A stretch of 64,000 nt of DNA from Mycetocola spongiae (GCF_020424085.1 NZ_CP080203.1:1178001-1242000), one strand, 5' to 3'; positions 26,146 to 35,043 are shown, numbered from the stretch's first letter. Numbers and translations: made by a program. Notes: generated by a model from the sequence alone, not told the origin.

Positions 26146-27684
26146 CTACCGCGGCGCGGTGGCGGCGAAGAGCGCGCGGCTGGTCGCCTCGATGACCGCA
26201 TATTCGTGGGCGTCCAGGGTGAGCCCCAGCGCCGCGAGCCACGGGGCCTGATCCGCGGGGGCGATGGTGGCCCCCGTGATCTCCGCGTCCCGGTCGGGAT
26301 CGGGTACGGGCCCGGGATCGCCGGCCGCGGTCACCTCCAGATTTGGTGCGCGCAGGTGGGTATCGTCCACCTCCTGCAGGGCCTCACCCGCGCCCAGCAG
26401 CGTGGCATCGCTCCCGGGCACGCCCGTCAGCAGCAGACCCACGGGCATGCCGTTCTCGTCGAATCCGGCGGGCAGGCTCAGCGAGGGGAATCCCAGGGCG
26501 CTCCACGCGGCGGTGAAATTGGTTTGGTCCGCGGGAATGCTGCTCGCAGCATAGGGCGCGGCCCCGGTGGGCCAGGTGGGTGTGGCGATCGCCGTGAACC
26601 CCGCGAGGCGTTCGGCCAGCTCGCGGCGCAGGAGCGCGATGCGTTCCCGGGCGCCCGCAAGCACCGGCCCGGGGATGGCCGCCCCCAGCACGATCAGGCG
26701 GCGGAAGGAACGGCCATAATCGTTCCACTGGGTGCGCAGGCGCTCGGCATGCTCGGCATAGGTCTCGGCCACCGCGATGCAAAAGGTCAGCGAGATCAGC
26801 TCGTCAAATTCGGGCAGCGCAAGCGGCTCGATGTGATAGCCGCGTTCGGAGAGCAGGCCCAGGGCGCGGCGCACCGCCGCGAGCGTATCGTCGCTCACTC
26901 CGCGCTCGGCGGTGAGGAGTTCCTCGGGCACACCGATGCGGAGCGGATCCGCGGGGGTGGCGGCATCAAATCCGGGGGCAAGCACCTCCATCAGGAGGCG
27001 GGCATCGCGGGCGCTGCGCACGATCGGTCCGGCGTGATCCAGGCTGGGGCTTGCCGGCAGGCAGCCGCCGGTGGGCACCACACCGTGGGTGGGCTTAAGC
27101 CCGGTGAGGCCACACATGGCCGCGGGGATCCGGATCGACCCGGTGGTATCGGTGCCCAGCCCGCCGGCAAAAAATCCGGCGGCCAGGCCATTGGCGGTGC
27201 CCGAGCTGGAGCCCCCGGGCCAGCGGGTGAGATCCCAGGGGTTGCGGGGAATCGGGAAGGGCTTGGCGGGGTCGGGACGCCCCATCGCGTGCTCCACCAT
27301 GGTGTTATGTCCGGTGATGACCGCGCCCGCGGCGCGCAATCGGGCCACGGCATCGGCATCGGCCCCCACGCGGCGGCGCGGATCCAAAACGAGGCTCTGC
27401 GCATTTGCCGGTTCCTCCACCGTGGCAAAAAGCGCCTTAATACCCAGCGGCACCCCGGAGAGTGCGGGGAGGACCTCGCCGGCCTCCCGCGCCCGCTCGT
27501 GTTCCCGGGCGGCGGCCAGCGCGCCCTCGTCGAAGATACTCAGATAGCTGCCGAGCAGCGGGTCCCAGCGGCGCGCGCGTTCGCGCATTTCCGCGAGGAG
27601 GTCCACGGCGTTAATCGCTCCGCTGCGCAGGCCATCGCGGAGGTGAATAAGATCGGCGGCGGGGGGCGCAGGGGGAATCATCAT
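26146..27684 (-). CDS. amidase-signature family hydrolase
   Basis: The protein has 512 residues with the amidase-signature triad: K83 in GVPLGIKALF, cis-Ser S159 in GGSSSGTANG and nucleophile S183 in GTDTTGSIRIPA. Such enzymes cleave amides; GatA and indoleacetamide or aryl-amide hydrolases share the fold, but no gatB/gatC is near, so this is not the tRNA amidotransferase. The last 60 residues form an acidic, Ala-rich tail. It is transcribed divergently from a TetR-MFS-amidohydrolase operon, with a palindrome between, suggesting joint control and a role in using an amide-type compound. Confidence 0.92.
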   Translation of the reverse strand: MMIPPAPPAADLIHLRDGLRSGAINAVDLLAEMRERARRWDPLLGSYLSIFDEGALAAAREHERAREAGEVLPALSGVPLGIKALFATVEEPANAQSLVLDPRRRVGADADAVARLRAAGAVITGHNTMVEHAMGRPDPAKPFPIPRNPWDLTRWPGGSSSGTANGLAAGFFAGGLGTDTTGSIRIPAAMCGLTGLKPTHGVVPTGGCLPASPSLDHAGPIVRSARDARLLMEVLAPGFDAATPADPLRIGVPEELLTAERGVSDDTLAAVRRALGLLSERGYHIEPLALPEFDELISLTFCIAVAETYAEHAERLRTQWNDYGRSFRRLIVLGAAIPGPVLAGARERIALLRRELAERLAGFTAIATPTWPTGAAPYAASSIPADQTNFTAAWSALGFPSLSLPAGFDENGMPVGLLLTGVPGSDATLLGAGEALQEVDDTHLRAPNLEVTAAGDPGPVPDPDRDAEITGATIAPADQAPWLAALGLTLDAHEYAVIEATSRALFAATAPR

Positions 27685-27723
27685 TGGGGCCTTCCTTGGC
27701 TCAAAACAATAATAACGAAACTA

Positions 27724-27747
27724 CTCGGATCGCAATTCTGATCCGAG
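27724..27747. promoter_or_regulatory. palindromic operator candidate for the TetR regulator
   Basis: CTCGGATC and GATCCGAG are perfect 8-base arms around GCAATTCT, in the 133-base region between the divergent amidase and TetR starts. TetR regulators commonly bind such sites next to their own gene; the assignment is inferred. Confidence 0.65.
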
Positions 27748-27817
27748 AATACAGCAATTATGTCGCCTTCCGATACGTTGCGTTGCGAATTGAACGGATG
27801 TGTGTTTTCCTTATCCG

Positions 27818-28414
27818 ATGACGATGACGACAAAACCCACCGCGGGCCGGGTCCAGGACGCCGAGCTGACCGAACGCATTCTTGATGCGGCCGAGGATGT
27901 TCTGCGCGTCTCCGGATTCTCCGGGCTGCGGGTGGGCGCCATCGCCACGACGGTGGGGTGCGGCAAAACCGCGATCTACCGGCGTTGGGCCGATATGGAG
28001 GGGCTGGCCGCGGACATCATCCTGCGCTATTCCCCGCTCGGAGACGAGCCCGATACCGGTGACTTTGTCGAGGACCTGGTTTTGCACCAGGAACAGAGCA
28101 TGATTCACCACCGCGCCGATGGCGATCGCCCCGGCACCCGACCCCTGTGGGCGGTGCTCACCGAACCCGGTGTGCGCAGCGCCGTCGCCCAGCATCTCAC
28201 CGTCTATCGCCGCGATCGTGGCCGCACCATTGTGGCCCGCGGGATAGGGCGCGGAGAGCTGCCCCCGGAGACGGACGCCGATGCCCTCCTGGACATGGTG
28301 GCGGGGTTTGCGTTTTATCGCACGATCGTCCGCGATGAGCAGCTGACGCCGGAAACCTTCCGCCAAATCGCCAGCTCGGTTGCGCAGGCACCACCATTAC
28401 GCGTCACCGCGTAG
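27818..28414 (+). CDS. TetR-family transcriptional regulator
   Basis: The 198-residue protein begins with the TetR helix-turn-helix: ERILDAAEDVLRVSGFSGLR, then VGAIATTVGCGKTAIYRRW. The C-terminal part is of the TetR_C_16/ethyl-induced type with LDMVAGFAFYRTIV. ATG at 27818 is used here; an upstream GTG at 27800 and a second ATG at 27824 are possible. It precedes an MFS gene by 96 bases; a small CTCGT-TTCG-ACGAG hairpin (28417-28430) directly after its stop may partly separate them. Confidence 0.92.
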   Translation: MTMTTKPTAGRVQDAELTERILDAAEDVLRVSGFSGLRVGAIATTVGCGKTAIYRRWADMEGLAADIILRYSPLGDEPDTGDFVEDLVLHQEQSMIHHRADGDRPGTRPLWAVLTEPGVRSAVAQHLTVYRRDRGRTIVARGIGRGELPPETDADALLDMVAGFAFYRTIVRDEQLTPETFRQIASSVAQAPPLRVTA

Positions 28415-28510
28415 TCCTCGTTTCGACGAGAAGACACACTTAAGTAGCACAAATCTCTCCCCGTCCAGGGCGGACGGTGAGCTTATCGCGCAGTGAAAGG
28501 CCGTACCGCT

Positions 28511-29977
28511 ATGTCCAAGAATCCTTCCTCGGGTTCCCCTCTCGCTTCGTCGACGCAGCCCGCGCAGCGGGTCGTCGCAATCGTCGGGTTTCTGCTCTTT
28601 GTGGAGTTGAGCAGTGGTTTTCTGCAGGGCTATTATTCGCCCCTCTTTGGCGGAATGATTGAACACTGGGATATCACCGACGCCCAGATCACCTGGTTTG
28701 TGACGGCGCAGACCCTCGCCGCGGGCGTGAGTGTTCCGGTGCTCTCCAAGCTCGGAGATATTTTTGGTCACCGCCGGATCCTCCGGCTCACCGTGATTTC
28801 GGTGGCGATCGGCGCAACGCTCGTGGCACTGTCGCCCTCGTTCCCGCTCGCCCTGCTCGGCCGCATCCTGTGTGGTCCGCTCGCGGTATGGCTGCCCCTG
28901 GAAATCGCCATCGTGCACAGCCGCCTGAGCCTCGCGTCCTCGCGTAAGGCCATCGGTATGCTGGTGGCCAGCATCACCCTGGGCGCCGTGATCGGTTCGA
29001 TCTCCGCCGGTTTCACCTCGAACCTGGAAAACTTCACCACGGTTCTGCTGATCCCCGTGGTCATCCTCCTGCTCTGCATCGTGGCCGTTTTTGTGGCCGT
29101 TCCCGAGTCCACCGAGCGCGCCAATCCGAAGATCGATGGCTGGGGCTTTGCCGGGCTCGCCGTATTTATGCTGCTCCTGCTCTGGGGCCTGCAGCAGGCC
29201 TCGCAGGCCGGTTTTGCCTCGCTGGGCACGCTGCTGCCGATCATCGGCGCGGTTGTGGTCTTCCTGGTCTGGGTCTGGTGGGAGCGTCGCGCCGAGGTTC
29301 CGGCGATTGATCTCTCGCTGATCACCCAGTCCAAGCTGTGGCCCGCCTATGTCATCTCCTTCATTGTGGGTGTGATCGCGCTGGGGACGCAGACGATTCT
29401 GATGACGTTCCTCGCGGGAGACCCGGCACGCCTGGGTTATGGATTCTCGATGCCCGCGAGCAAGCTCTCGCTGATCAGCCTGGTCTCGATTTTCCCGGCG
29501 ATGCTCTCCTCGATTGCCTTTGCCCGGATCGCGAAGCGCCTCGGCCTGCTGAAGGTGCTGCTGATTGGTCTCTCGGCGGGCTTTATCGGCCAGATCGGTA
29601 TGGCCGTGCTGAATACCTCGCTCACGGCGATCATTGTGTCGCTGATCGTGAGCGGCCTGGGTGTGGGTCTGCTGCTGGGTGCGCTGCCCGCGCTGATCTC
29701 GGAGGAGGCTCCGCTGGATTCCACCGGTATCGCGACCGGCCTGTATAACTCGCTGAAGACCCTCGGTGGCGCCGTGGCCGGTTCGGCCTTTGGCCTGATC
29801 CTCGCCTCGTTTGTGATGCCCGAATATGGTGCCGCCTCGCTCGGCGGATATGTCACGGTGTGGATCGTCTGTGCGGCGTCCTGCCTCGTGGGCCTGCTGG
29901 TGCTGCCCACGCTGCGCCAGAACCGCCCGCAGACCACCGTTATTCAGCTGCCCCTCGACCTGGAAGAGAAGATCTAA
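28511..29977 (+). CDS. MFS transporter, 14-helix DHA2-like
   Basis: The 488-residue protein has about 14 hydrophobic segments; SKLGDIFGHRRIL is the loop 2-3 motif and GRILCGPLAVWLPLEIAIVH the helix-5 region with unusual prolines. ATG at 28511 was chosen; the frame from 28493 adds six residues without a better ribosome binding site. It is followed after 4 bases by an amidohydrolase, so the transporter probably handles the substrate or product of that enzyme. Direction of transport is not decidable. Confidence 0.9.
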   Translation: MSKNPSSGSPLASSTQPAQRVVAIVGFLLFVELSSGFLQGYYSPLFGGMIEHWDITDAQITWFVTAQTLAAGVSVPVLSKLGDIFGHRRILRLTVISVAIGATLVALSPSFPLALLGRILCGPLAVWLPLEIAIVHSRLSLASSRKAIGMLVASITLGAVIGSISAGFTSNLENFTTVLLIPVVILLLCIVAVFVAVPESTERANPKIDGWGFAGLAVFMLLLLWGLQQASQAGFASLGTLLPIIGAVVVFLVWVWWERRAEVPAIDLSLITQSKLWPAYVISFIVGVIALGTQTILMTFLAGDPARLGYGFSMPASKLSLISLVSIFPAMLSSIAFARIAKRLGLLKVLLIGLSAGFIGQIGMAVLNTSLTAIIVSLIVSGLGVGLLLGALPALISEEAPLDSTGIATGLYNSLKTLGGAVAGSAFGLILASFVMPEYGAASLGGYVTVWIVCAASCLVGLLVLPTLRQNRPQTTVIQLPLDLEEKI

Positions 29978-29981
29978 AACG

Positions 29982-31289
29982 ATGACTACAGCCCTGAAGC
30001 CCCATCACGCCGCGCGCCTGCCGCGTACCCCCGCGTTTTCCGGAACGTATCGCCTGACCGGGGTGAACCTGTGGTCCGGCACCGGCGAGAGCGTGCAGCC
30101 CGGTAGCGAGATCGAGGTGGTGGACGACCGGATCGTCTATGCCGGTGCGTTCCGTCCCGAGGTCACGGTGGATGCGGGACCCACGATTGATCTTGGCGGC
30201 GTGACGGTGCTTCCGGGGTTCATCGATACCCATGTGCACCTGCGGTTTGCGCTGGAGACCAATCCGCTGGTGATGATGAGTCAGTTTGAGAGCCAGCAGC
30301 ATTTCCTGGCGATGGGCACCGTGCGCGATACCCTGCATGCCGGAATCACCACCGTGCGTGACCTGGGTGGGCTGGATGCGGGCTATCGTAATGCGATTGC
30401 GGCGGGCCTGATTGATGGTCCGCGGCTGCACCTGGCCATCGCGGTGCTCTCCCCCACGGGTGGGCATGCCGATTCGCATCTGGCCAATGGGGTGGACCCG
30501 ACCGCGGGCATCTCGGATGGTTTTATGCGGATCGTGGATACCGATGATCAGATGCGGCTCACGGTGCGCGAGCTCGTGCGCAGCGAGGCCGATGTGATCA
30601 AGGTGTGTACCACGGGTGGCGTGTCCAGCCCCTCCGATACCCCGCATGATCTGGGGGTTCCGGAGCATCAGGTGGCCATCGCGGTGGAGGAGACCGGGCG
30701 GCGTCAGGGCCAGCCAGTGACCTCGCATGCGCAGGGCACCGAGGGCATCCTGGAGGCCATTCGGGGCGGGGTGAGCAGCATTGAGCACGGGTATGAGATC
30801 GATGATGAGGGTATTGCCCTGATGATTGAAAAGGGCACGTTCCTGGTGCCCACGCTCAGTTCCGCGCTGCGCCTGCCGGATCCGCAGAAGGTCTCCCCGG
30901 TGCTTTATGCCAAGAAGGTCCGCTGGTCGGCCATCGCCCGCGAGCACCTGACGCGGGCGATCCGCGCCGGGGTGCGGGTGGCGCTGGGCACCGATTCGGG
31001 AGTGTGCCCGCACGGCACCAACCTGACCGAGCTGGGTCATCTTGTGGATCTGGGGATGAGCCCCGCGGGCGCGCTCGCGGCGGGCACCATTAATGCGGCC
31101 GAGCTGCTGCGCCTGGATGCCGATCTGGGCACGATCGAGGCGGGGAAGCTCGCGGATCTGGTGTTCACGCGCCGGGATCCGCTCACCGAGATTCACGCCC
31201 TCGCCGATCCCTCCGAGATCATCGCCGTGGTCCAGGGCGGCCGGGTGAAGAAGGATAGCGCGGGCCTGCTCGCGGAGCTTCCGCACTAG
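29982..31289 (+). CDS. metal-dependent amidohydrolase (imidazolonepropionase/prolidase-like)
   Basis: The 435 residues carry the amidohydrolase metal centre: HVH at 84-86, K207 (VIKVCTTGG, probable carboxylated lysine), H249 (TSHAQG), H269 (IEHGYEID) and D338 (LGTDSG). This set matches the binuclear imidazolonepropionase-like group that includes Xaa-Pro and Xaa-Arg dipeptidases and carbamate or mycotoxin hydrolases. Substrate is not fixed by sequence. It is translationally close to the MFS gene (4-base gap). With the divergent amidase, the cluster looks like a small catabolic unit for an amide or N-acyl compound. Confidence 0.9.
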   Translation: MTTALKPHHAARLPRTPAFSGTYRLTGVNLWSGTGESVQPGSEIEVVDDRIVYAGAFRPEVTVDAGPTIDLGGVTVLPGFIDTHVHLRFALETNPLVMMSQFESQQHFLAMGTVRDTLHAGITTVRDLGGLDAGYRNAIAAGLIDGPRLHLAIAVLSPTGGHADSHLANGVDPTAGISDGFMRIVDTDDQMRLTVRELVRSEADVIKVCTTGGVSSPSDTPHDLGVPEHQVAIAVEETGRRQGQPVTSHAQGTEGILEAIRGGVSSIEHGYEIDDEGIALMIEKGTFLVPTLSSALRLPDPQKVSPVLYAKKVRWSAIAREHLTRAIRAGVRVALGTDSGVCPHGTNLTELGHLVDLGMSPAGALAAGTINAAELLRLDADLGTIEAGKLADLVFTRRDPLTEIHALADPSEIIAVVQGGRVKKDSAGLLAELPH

Positions 31290-31315
31290 CCTCATGCCGG
31301 GTTCACCCGGCGGCC

Positions 31316-31360
31316 AACGGGTATATGACGGTGGGTAATTCCCGCGGTCATATACCCGTT
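31316..31360 (+). terminator. terminator after the amidohydrolase operon
   Basis: Fourteen-base arms AACGGGTATATGAC (31316-31329) and its exact complement (31347-31360) enclose an inner GGG/CCC pair; TTTTGCG follows. Located 26 bases after the stop. Confidence 0.88.
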
Positions 31361-31436
31361 TTGCGTGGGGCGGGTAGGGGTGTGTACGTTCCCCAAAACC
31401 CGGAGGCTGCGGCCGTGAGCGCGCGCCGGGGAGCGG

Positions 31437-31966
31437 GTGCTCCTCGGGGTACGGGTGCGTGCAGGGGCATAGGTGCACGCAGGAGCACAGGTGCGTGCAG
31501 GAACACAGGTGCACGCAGGCTCACCGGTGTATTCAAGAGCACAGGTGCGCCCGGGAGCGCCGGTGCGTGCAGGAGCGCAGATGCGCCCGTGAGTGCGGGT
31601 GCACACAAAAGCACAGATACACGCAGGGGCACAGCTATGTGCAGGAGCAAGAATACGCCCCGGAACACGGGTGGGCCCCCGACCACGGTTGCGCGCAAGA
31701 GCACAGGTGCACAGGTGCACGCGAGGGTATAGATGTGTGCAGGAACACGGATGCGCCCCGGACCCAGGGAGCGCGCAGGTGCGCAGGTGCGCCCCAGAGT
31801 GCGGGTGCGACCGGGAGCGCGGGTGTGCGCCGAATCACGGATGCTTCCCGGGGCATGAGTGCACCCCGGGGTACGGGTGCGTGCCAGAGCGCGAGCGTGC
31901 CCGGGAGCGCGGCTGCGTGCAGGGGCGCGGGTGCGTGCAGGGGCGCGGGTGCGCGCCGACGCGGTG
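31437..31966. repeat. 18-bp minisatellite, 29 units
   Basis: Twenty-nine consecutive 18-base units follow each other without spacers, interrupted only by one 8-base partial unit (31707-31714) between units 15 and 16. The consensus is close to GTGCGTGCAGGAGCACAG. Units vary at several positions but keep length 18, and many keep GTGC at the start and GCAC or GCGC near the end, which can pair. Bases 31419-31436 may be a further, worn unit. Consensus units contain no stop in any of six frames, so long ORFs across it are by-products. It fills the gap between two convergent genes (amidohydrolase and PP2C). No protein or known mobile element was recognised; stretches 31361-31418 and 31967-32019 show nothing else. 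Confidence 0.95.
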
Positions 31967-32019
31967 CGGACTATACGCGGTGGTATGGCCGGGGTGCTGC
32001 GGGCCGGCCGGGGCGCGGG

Positions 32020-32823
32020 TTAGGCGGTGGGGAGGGTTTCCGGGTGGAGGCGTTCGTCAAAGACGATTGCGGTGATGTTATCGCGTCCGCCGTTATCCAG
32101 GGCGGCGCGGAACATTGCGAGGAGGGCGTCGGCGGGTTGTGCGGAGACGGTGAGGAAGTGCTGGATGCCGTAGTCGGTGAGTTCTTTGGTGAGTCCGTCG
32201 GAGCAGACGAGCCAGCGGGCGCCATCGGTGTTGTCGATGTGCAGATAGTCGGGGATGGGGTCTTCGTTGAGGCCTACGGCGCGGGTGATGACGTTGCCGT
32301 GGGGGTGGGTTTCGGCTTCTTCGGCGCTGATTGCTCCGGCGGCGAGGAGTTCCTGGACCACGGAGTGGTCTACGGTGAGTTGTTCAAGTTCGCCGGCGAC
32401 GAGGCGGTAGACGCGGGAGTCGCCGATGTTGAAGACGGTCCAGCCGTTTCCGGTGGGGTCGCCGTCGCCGTAGAGTACGCCGGTGACGGTGGTGCCGGTG
32501 CCGAGTTCGGAGTCGCCGACGGCGGCGGCCATATCGTGGACGGCGCCACGGAGGGCCTGTTCGAGGCCGTCGCGGGTGACGCGGGGGGATTCGGCGATGA
32601 GGGTGCGGAAGTGGTCGACGACGGCGGCGCTGGCGACCTCGCCGGCCTCGTGTCCGCCCATGCCGTCGGCCACGGAGAAGAGGGGAAATTCGACGATGAC
32701 GGAGTCTTGATTGACTTCACGTTTGCGTCCGGTATCGGTGGCGACTGCCCAGCTGATGCTCACGTCGGGGAGGGACTCCCGGGTAACATGCTGCGAGCCG
32801 ATACGCACGTCAAGCTCGCTCAC
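32020..32823 (-). CDS. PP2C-family serine/threonine phosphatase
   Basis: The 267-residue enzyme has all PP2C metal-binding motifs: REVNQDS, ADGMGGHEAGEVAS, the central GTGTTVTGV and NIGDSRVYRL, HGNVITRAVG, CSDGLTKEL and GGRDNITAIVFD. It removes phosphate from Ser/Thr of proteins, usually opposing PknB-type kinases, none of which is in the window. The N-terminal 20 residues are extra. GTG at 32823 is preferred because AAAGGAAAC precedes it; the longer frame has no such signal. No membrane segment is present, unlike PstP. Confidence 0.93.
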   Translation of the reverse strand: MSELDVRIGSQHVTRESLPDVSISWAVATDTGRKREVNQDSVIVEFPLFSVADGMGGHEAGEVASAAVVDHFRTLIAESPRVTRDGLEQALRGAVHDMAAAVGDSELGTGTTVTGVLYGDGDPTGNGWTVFNIGDSRVYRLVAGELEQLTVDHSVVQELLAAGAISAEEAETHPHGNVITRAVGLNEDPIPDYLHIDNTDGARWLVCSDGLTKELTDYGIQHFLTVSAQPADALLAMFRAALDNGGRDNITAIVFDERLHPETLPTA

Positions 32824-32937
32824 ACGGTTTCCTTTCGACCAAATGTCACACAACGGCGACACTATGGCACCGAGTTCTCTTCCCGTCGCCTGAGTCTACC
32901 GACCGAAGGGAACTCTGCGCGACTTTGGCGGGTCTTT

Positions 32938-35043
32938 TTATTGGGGATTGCCGGAAATGCACCCCCAGCGTGGTTTTTCGCCGCGATTTACGGCGTTTTT
33001 GAGTGTGTGGACAAATCGGGGGTTGGCGTGCGGGGCCCCGGGGTGTCCGAGGAGCCGCTGGGTTTCGGCGAGGTCGCCCGCGGCCCAGGCGAGCCACGCG
33101 CCGGCCTCCCGGGCACCCTCGCGGCGGGTATCGGGGAGAGTGTTGCCGAGGTGGGAACACAGCAGGCGTGAGCGATGCAGGCGGTGTGGGATCGGTGGGG
33201 TGGGTGCGTCCCCGCAGAGATATCGCAGGCCGCGGAGAAGCCGCGGGGGATGTGCCTCCAGGTCCGCGATCAGGTCCCAGCCGGCCGCGGGCCCCCAGGC
33301 CCAGGTGTGTAGGAGGACATCGCGCAGCGGGCCGTCGTGGAGCACGGTGCCGAGGAGGGCCCGGACCGCGGGCGCGATACGGTGCGGCGCGAGGGTGAGG
33401 GCGTGCTCGGCCAGCTCCACCAGGGAGGGGATCTCCCCGGTGCCAGGGGAACCTTCGTGGGGCGGAGGCACAGCCGGTGCCGTCGTGGCCGGTGCCCGCG
33501 CTATGGCCGGGGCTGCATCCGAGGCGGACGGGGCGCCCAATCCGGTCCGGATCCGCGCCGCGGTGGGAGGCGTCGCGGCCCGGGCCGCGGAGCGCGGCGT
33601 GACCGACGGAGGGGTAGGTGCGGGCGGCTCGGGGATGGGGTGTTTCGGGCGCAGCGTAAATCGTTCCGGGCGGAGCAGGAGCGCGCGGGCCTGCCCGGGA
33701 GACACCCGCTCCAGGGCGGCCTCCAGTTCCCCTATGAGCGCCGCCAGCGTGGGCGCGGGAGACGGCGTCGGGGCCGGCATGGGGAGTGTCCGTCGCCCGG
33801 CAGACGGGGTTGCCGGAGCCGGGAGAGCCCCGGCAATGCGGGAAACAGCGGGGACGGGCCTCGCTGAGTCGGGCAGCTCCGAATCGGGCAGCACAGAGTC
33901 GGACGGCACAGAATCGGGCAGTACAGAGTCGGACGGCGTAGCGTCGGGCGGCGGCAGATCAGACTCCGTAGACCCGGGCACCGTCGGGTCGCGCAGCGGG
34001 AATTCACCCACCGTAACCCCAGACTTCTTCGAGTCGAGATTCTTCGGGTCGAGATTCTTCGAGACAGGCTTATCCTGGTCAGGCCGCGCGGAGTTCTGTT
34101 CCTCCGTGTCGGTCACCGCGTAGTCGGACGGCGCAGAGCCTGGCGGCGCAGAGTCGGACGGCGGGAGATCAGATTCCGTAGGCCCGGGTAGCGTCGAGTC
34201 GGTCACCTCCACGTCGCGCAGCGGGAGAACAGACTCGGTGGACCCCGGCTCCGTAGCCCCAGACTCCGTGGACTCAGACTTCGTGGACTCAGACTCCGTG
34301 GGCCCAGATTCAGGCTCAGACCCGAGCGCAGGCTCTGCCACCCCAGGCCACGGCCGGGCGGGCACCGCCGGATCGGGAACGGCCAGATCGGGGACCTCCG
34401 AATCGGGCACCGATACAACCGGCTCCGCGCCATCACGTTCCGCACGATCACGTTCCGCCGCATCGCGCCCGGCCGGCGCTTCCCGCGGCCGACCGGCCGC
34501 AAGATGGCGCACCGGGAGGGCGTGGGCGGGCGCAAGATAGCTGGCCCAGGCGTCGTACCCGGGCACGGATCCACGCCCCACACACAGGGCGTCGTGGAGA
34601 TGGAAGCCCGCGGCATCAAACCGGGAGAGCACCCGGTCGATGAGGGGAAAGCCCGGCAGCGCATCGGGCCCCCAGGCCGGGTCGAGAACCCGCGGGGTAT
34701 AAAACACGGCGATGACATGATCGGCCTCGGGAATGCGGCACAGGCCACCCACCGCGCCCTCCACACAGGCCACACCCGCCGCGCTCTCCACAAACGCCCT
34801 ATCCCCCATACAGCCCCGATCCCCCACACAGAAACGCTCCTCCACCCGCGGCACACGCGCCGCGCCCTCGGCAGAGACCGCGAGTGCGTCCCGCGCGGGC
34901 GGCGGCAGCCGGAGCCGGAGGAGCGCCCGGGTGTGCAGCCCGCGCATCCCCGCCACCACCAGCGCGGACTCGGGCCGCTCCCCCAGCAGCGCGGGGACGA
35001 GGGCTAAAAACTGTTCGGGGCGGTGAAGAGAAAAAATAGTCAT
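32938..35043 (-). CDS. DUF4192 protein with a large low-complexity insert
   Basis: The N-terminus (residues 1-185: PEQFLALVPALLGERPESALVV, then CRIPEADHVIAVFYTPR) and C-terminus (about 500-690: LVELAEHALTLAPHRIAPAV, WDLIADLEAHPPRLLRGLRY, NPRFVHTLKNAV) match the two halves of DUF4192, an actinobacterial family of unknown function that is usually near 350-400 residues. Here the protein has 701 residues because about 220 residues of Ser/Thr/Glu/Asp/Pro repeats and a Pro/Ala-rich linker separate the halves. The reading frame is intact throughout. It follows no obvious operon partner. Confidence 0.85.
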   Translation of the reverse strand: MTIFSLHRPEQFLALVPALLGERPESALVVAGMRGLHTRALLRLRLPPPARDALAVSAEGAARVPRVEERFCVGDRGCMGDRAFVESAAGVACVEGAVGGLCRIPEADHVIAVFYTPRVLDPAWGPDALPGFPLIDRVLSRFDAAGFHLHDALCVGRGSVPGYDAWASYLAPAHALPVRHLAAGRPREAPAGRDAAERDRAERDGAEPVVSVPDSEVPDLAVPDPAVPARPWPGVAEPALGSEPESGPTESESTKSESTESGATEPGSTESVLPLRDVEVTDSTLPGPTESDLPPSDSAPPGSAPSDYAVTDTEEQNSARPDQDKPVSKNLDPKNLDSKKSGVTVGEFPLRDPTVPGSTESDLPPPDATPSDSVLPDSVPSDSVLPDSELPDSARPVPAVSRIAGALPAPATPSAGRRTLPMPAPTPSPAPTLAALIGELEAALERVSPGQARALLLRPERFTLRPKHPIPEPPAPTPPSVTPRSAARAATPPTAARIRTGLGAPSASDAAPAIARAPATTAPAVPPPHEGSPGTGEIPSLVELAEHALTLAPHRIAPAVRALLGTVLHDGPLRDVLLHTWAWGPAAGWDLIADLEAHPPRLLRGLRYLCGDAPTPPIPHRLHRSRLLCSHLGNTLPDTRREGAREAGAWLAWAAGDLAETQRLLGHPGAPHANPRFVHTLKNAVNRGEKPRWGCISGNPQ
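33830..34490 (-). repeat. low-complexity repeat region inside the DUF4192 gene
   Basis: Codons about 185-405 consist of degenerate 15-base units coding SVLPD/SVPSD/SELPD-like pentapeptides, Thr-Glu-Ser runs (TESESTKSESTESGATE), and a larger duplication: the block PLRD...PGPTESDLPPSDSAPPG recurs as PLRDPTVPGSTESDLPPPDATP about 70 residues later. Such repeats suggest slippage-driven expansion. Confidence 0.8.

Noticed and set aside
31325-31732. ORF reading GACRSTG-like hexapeptides through the repeat array
   Set aside because: All six consensus frames are open; this one ends just after the 8-base slip and has no conserved domain or ribosome binding site.
31437-31966. CRISPR array
   Set aside because: Units are 18 bases, directly adjacent, without spacers; no cas genes are present.
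31459-33171. 570-codon plus-strand ORF running through the 18-bp array and antisense to PP2C
   Set aside because: Its first half is only the repeat read in one of several open frames, its second half is the complement of a clear PP2C gene.
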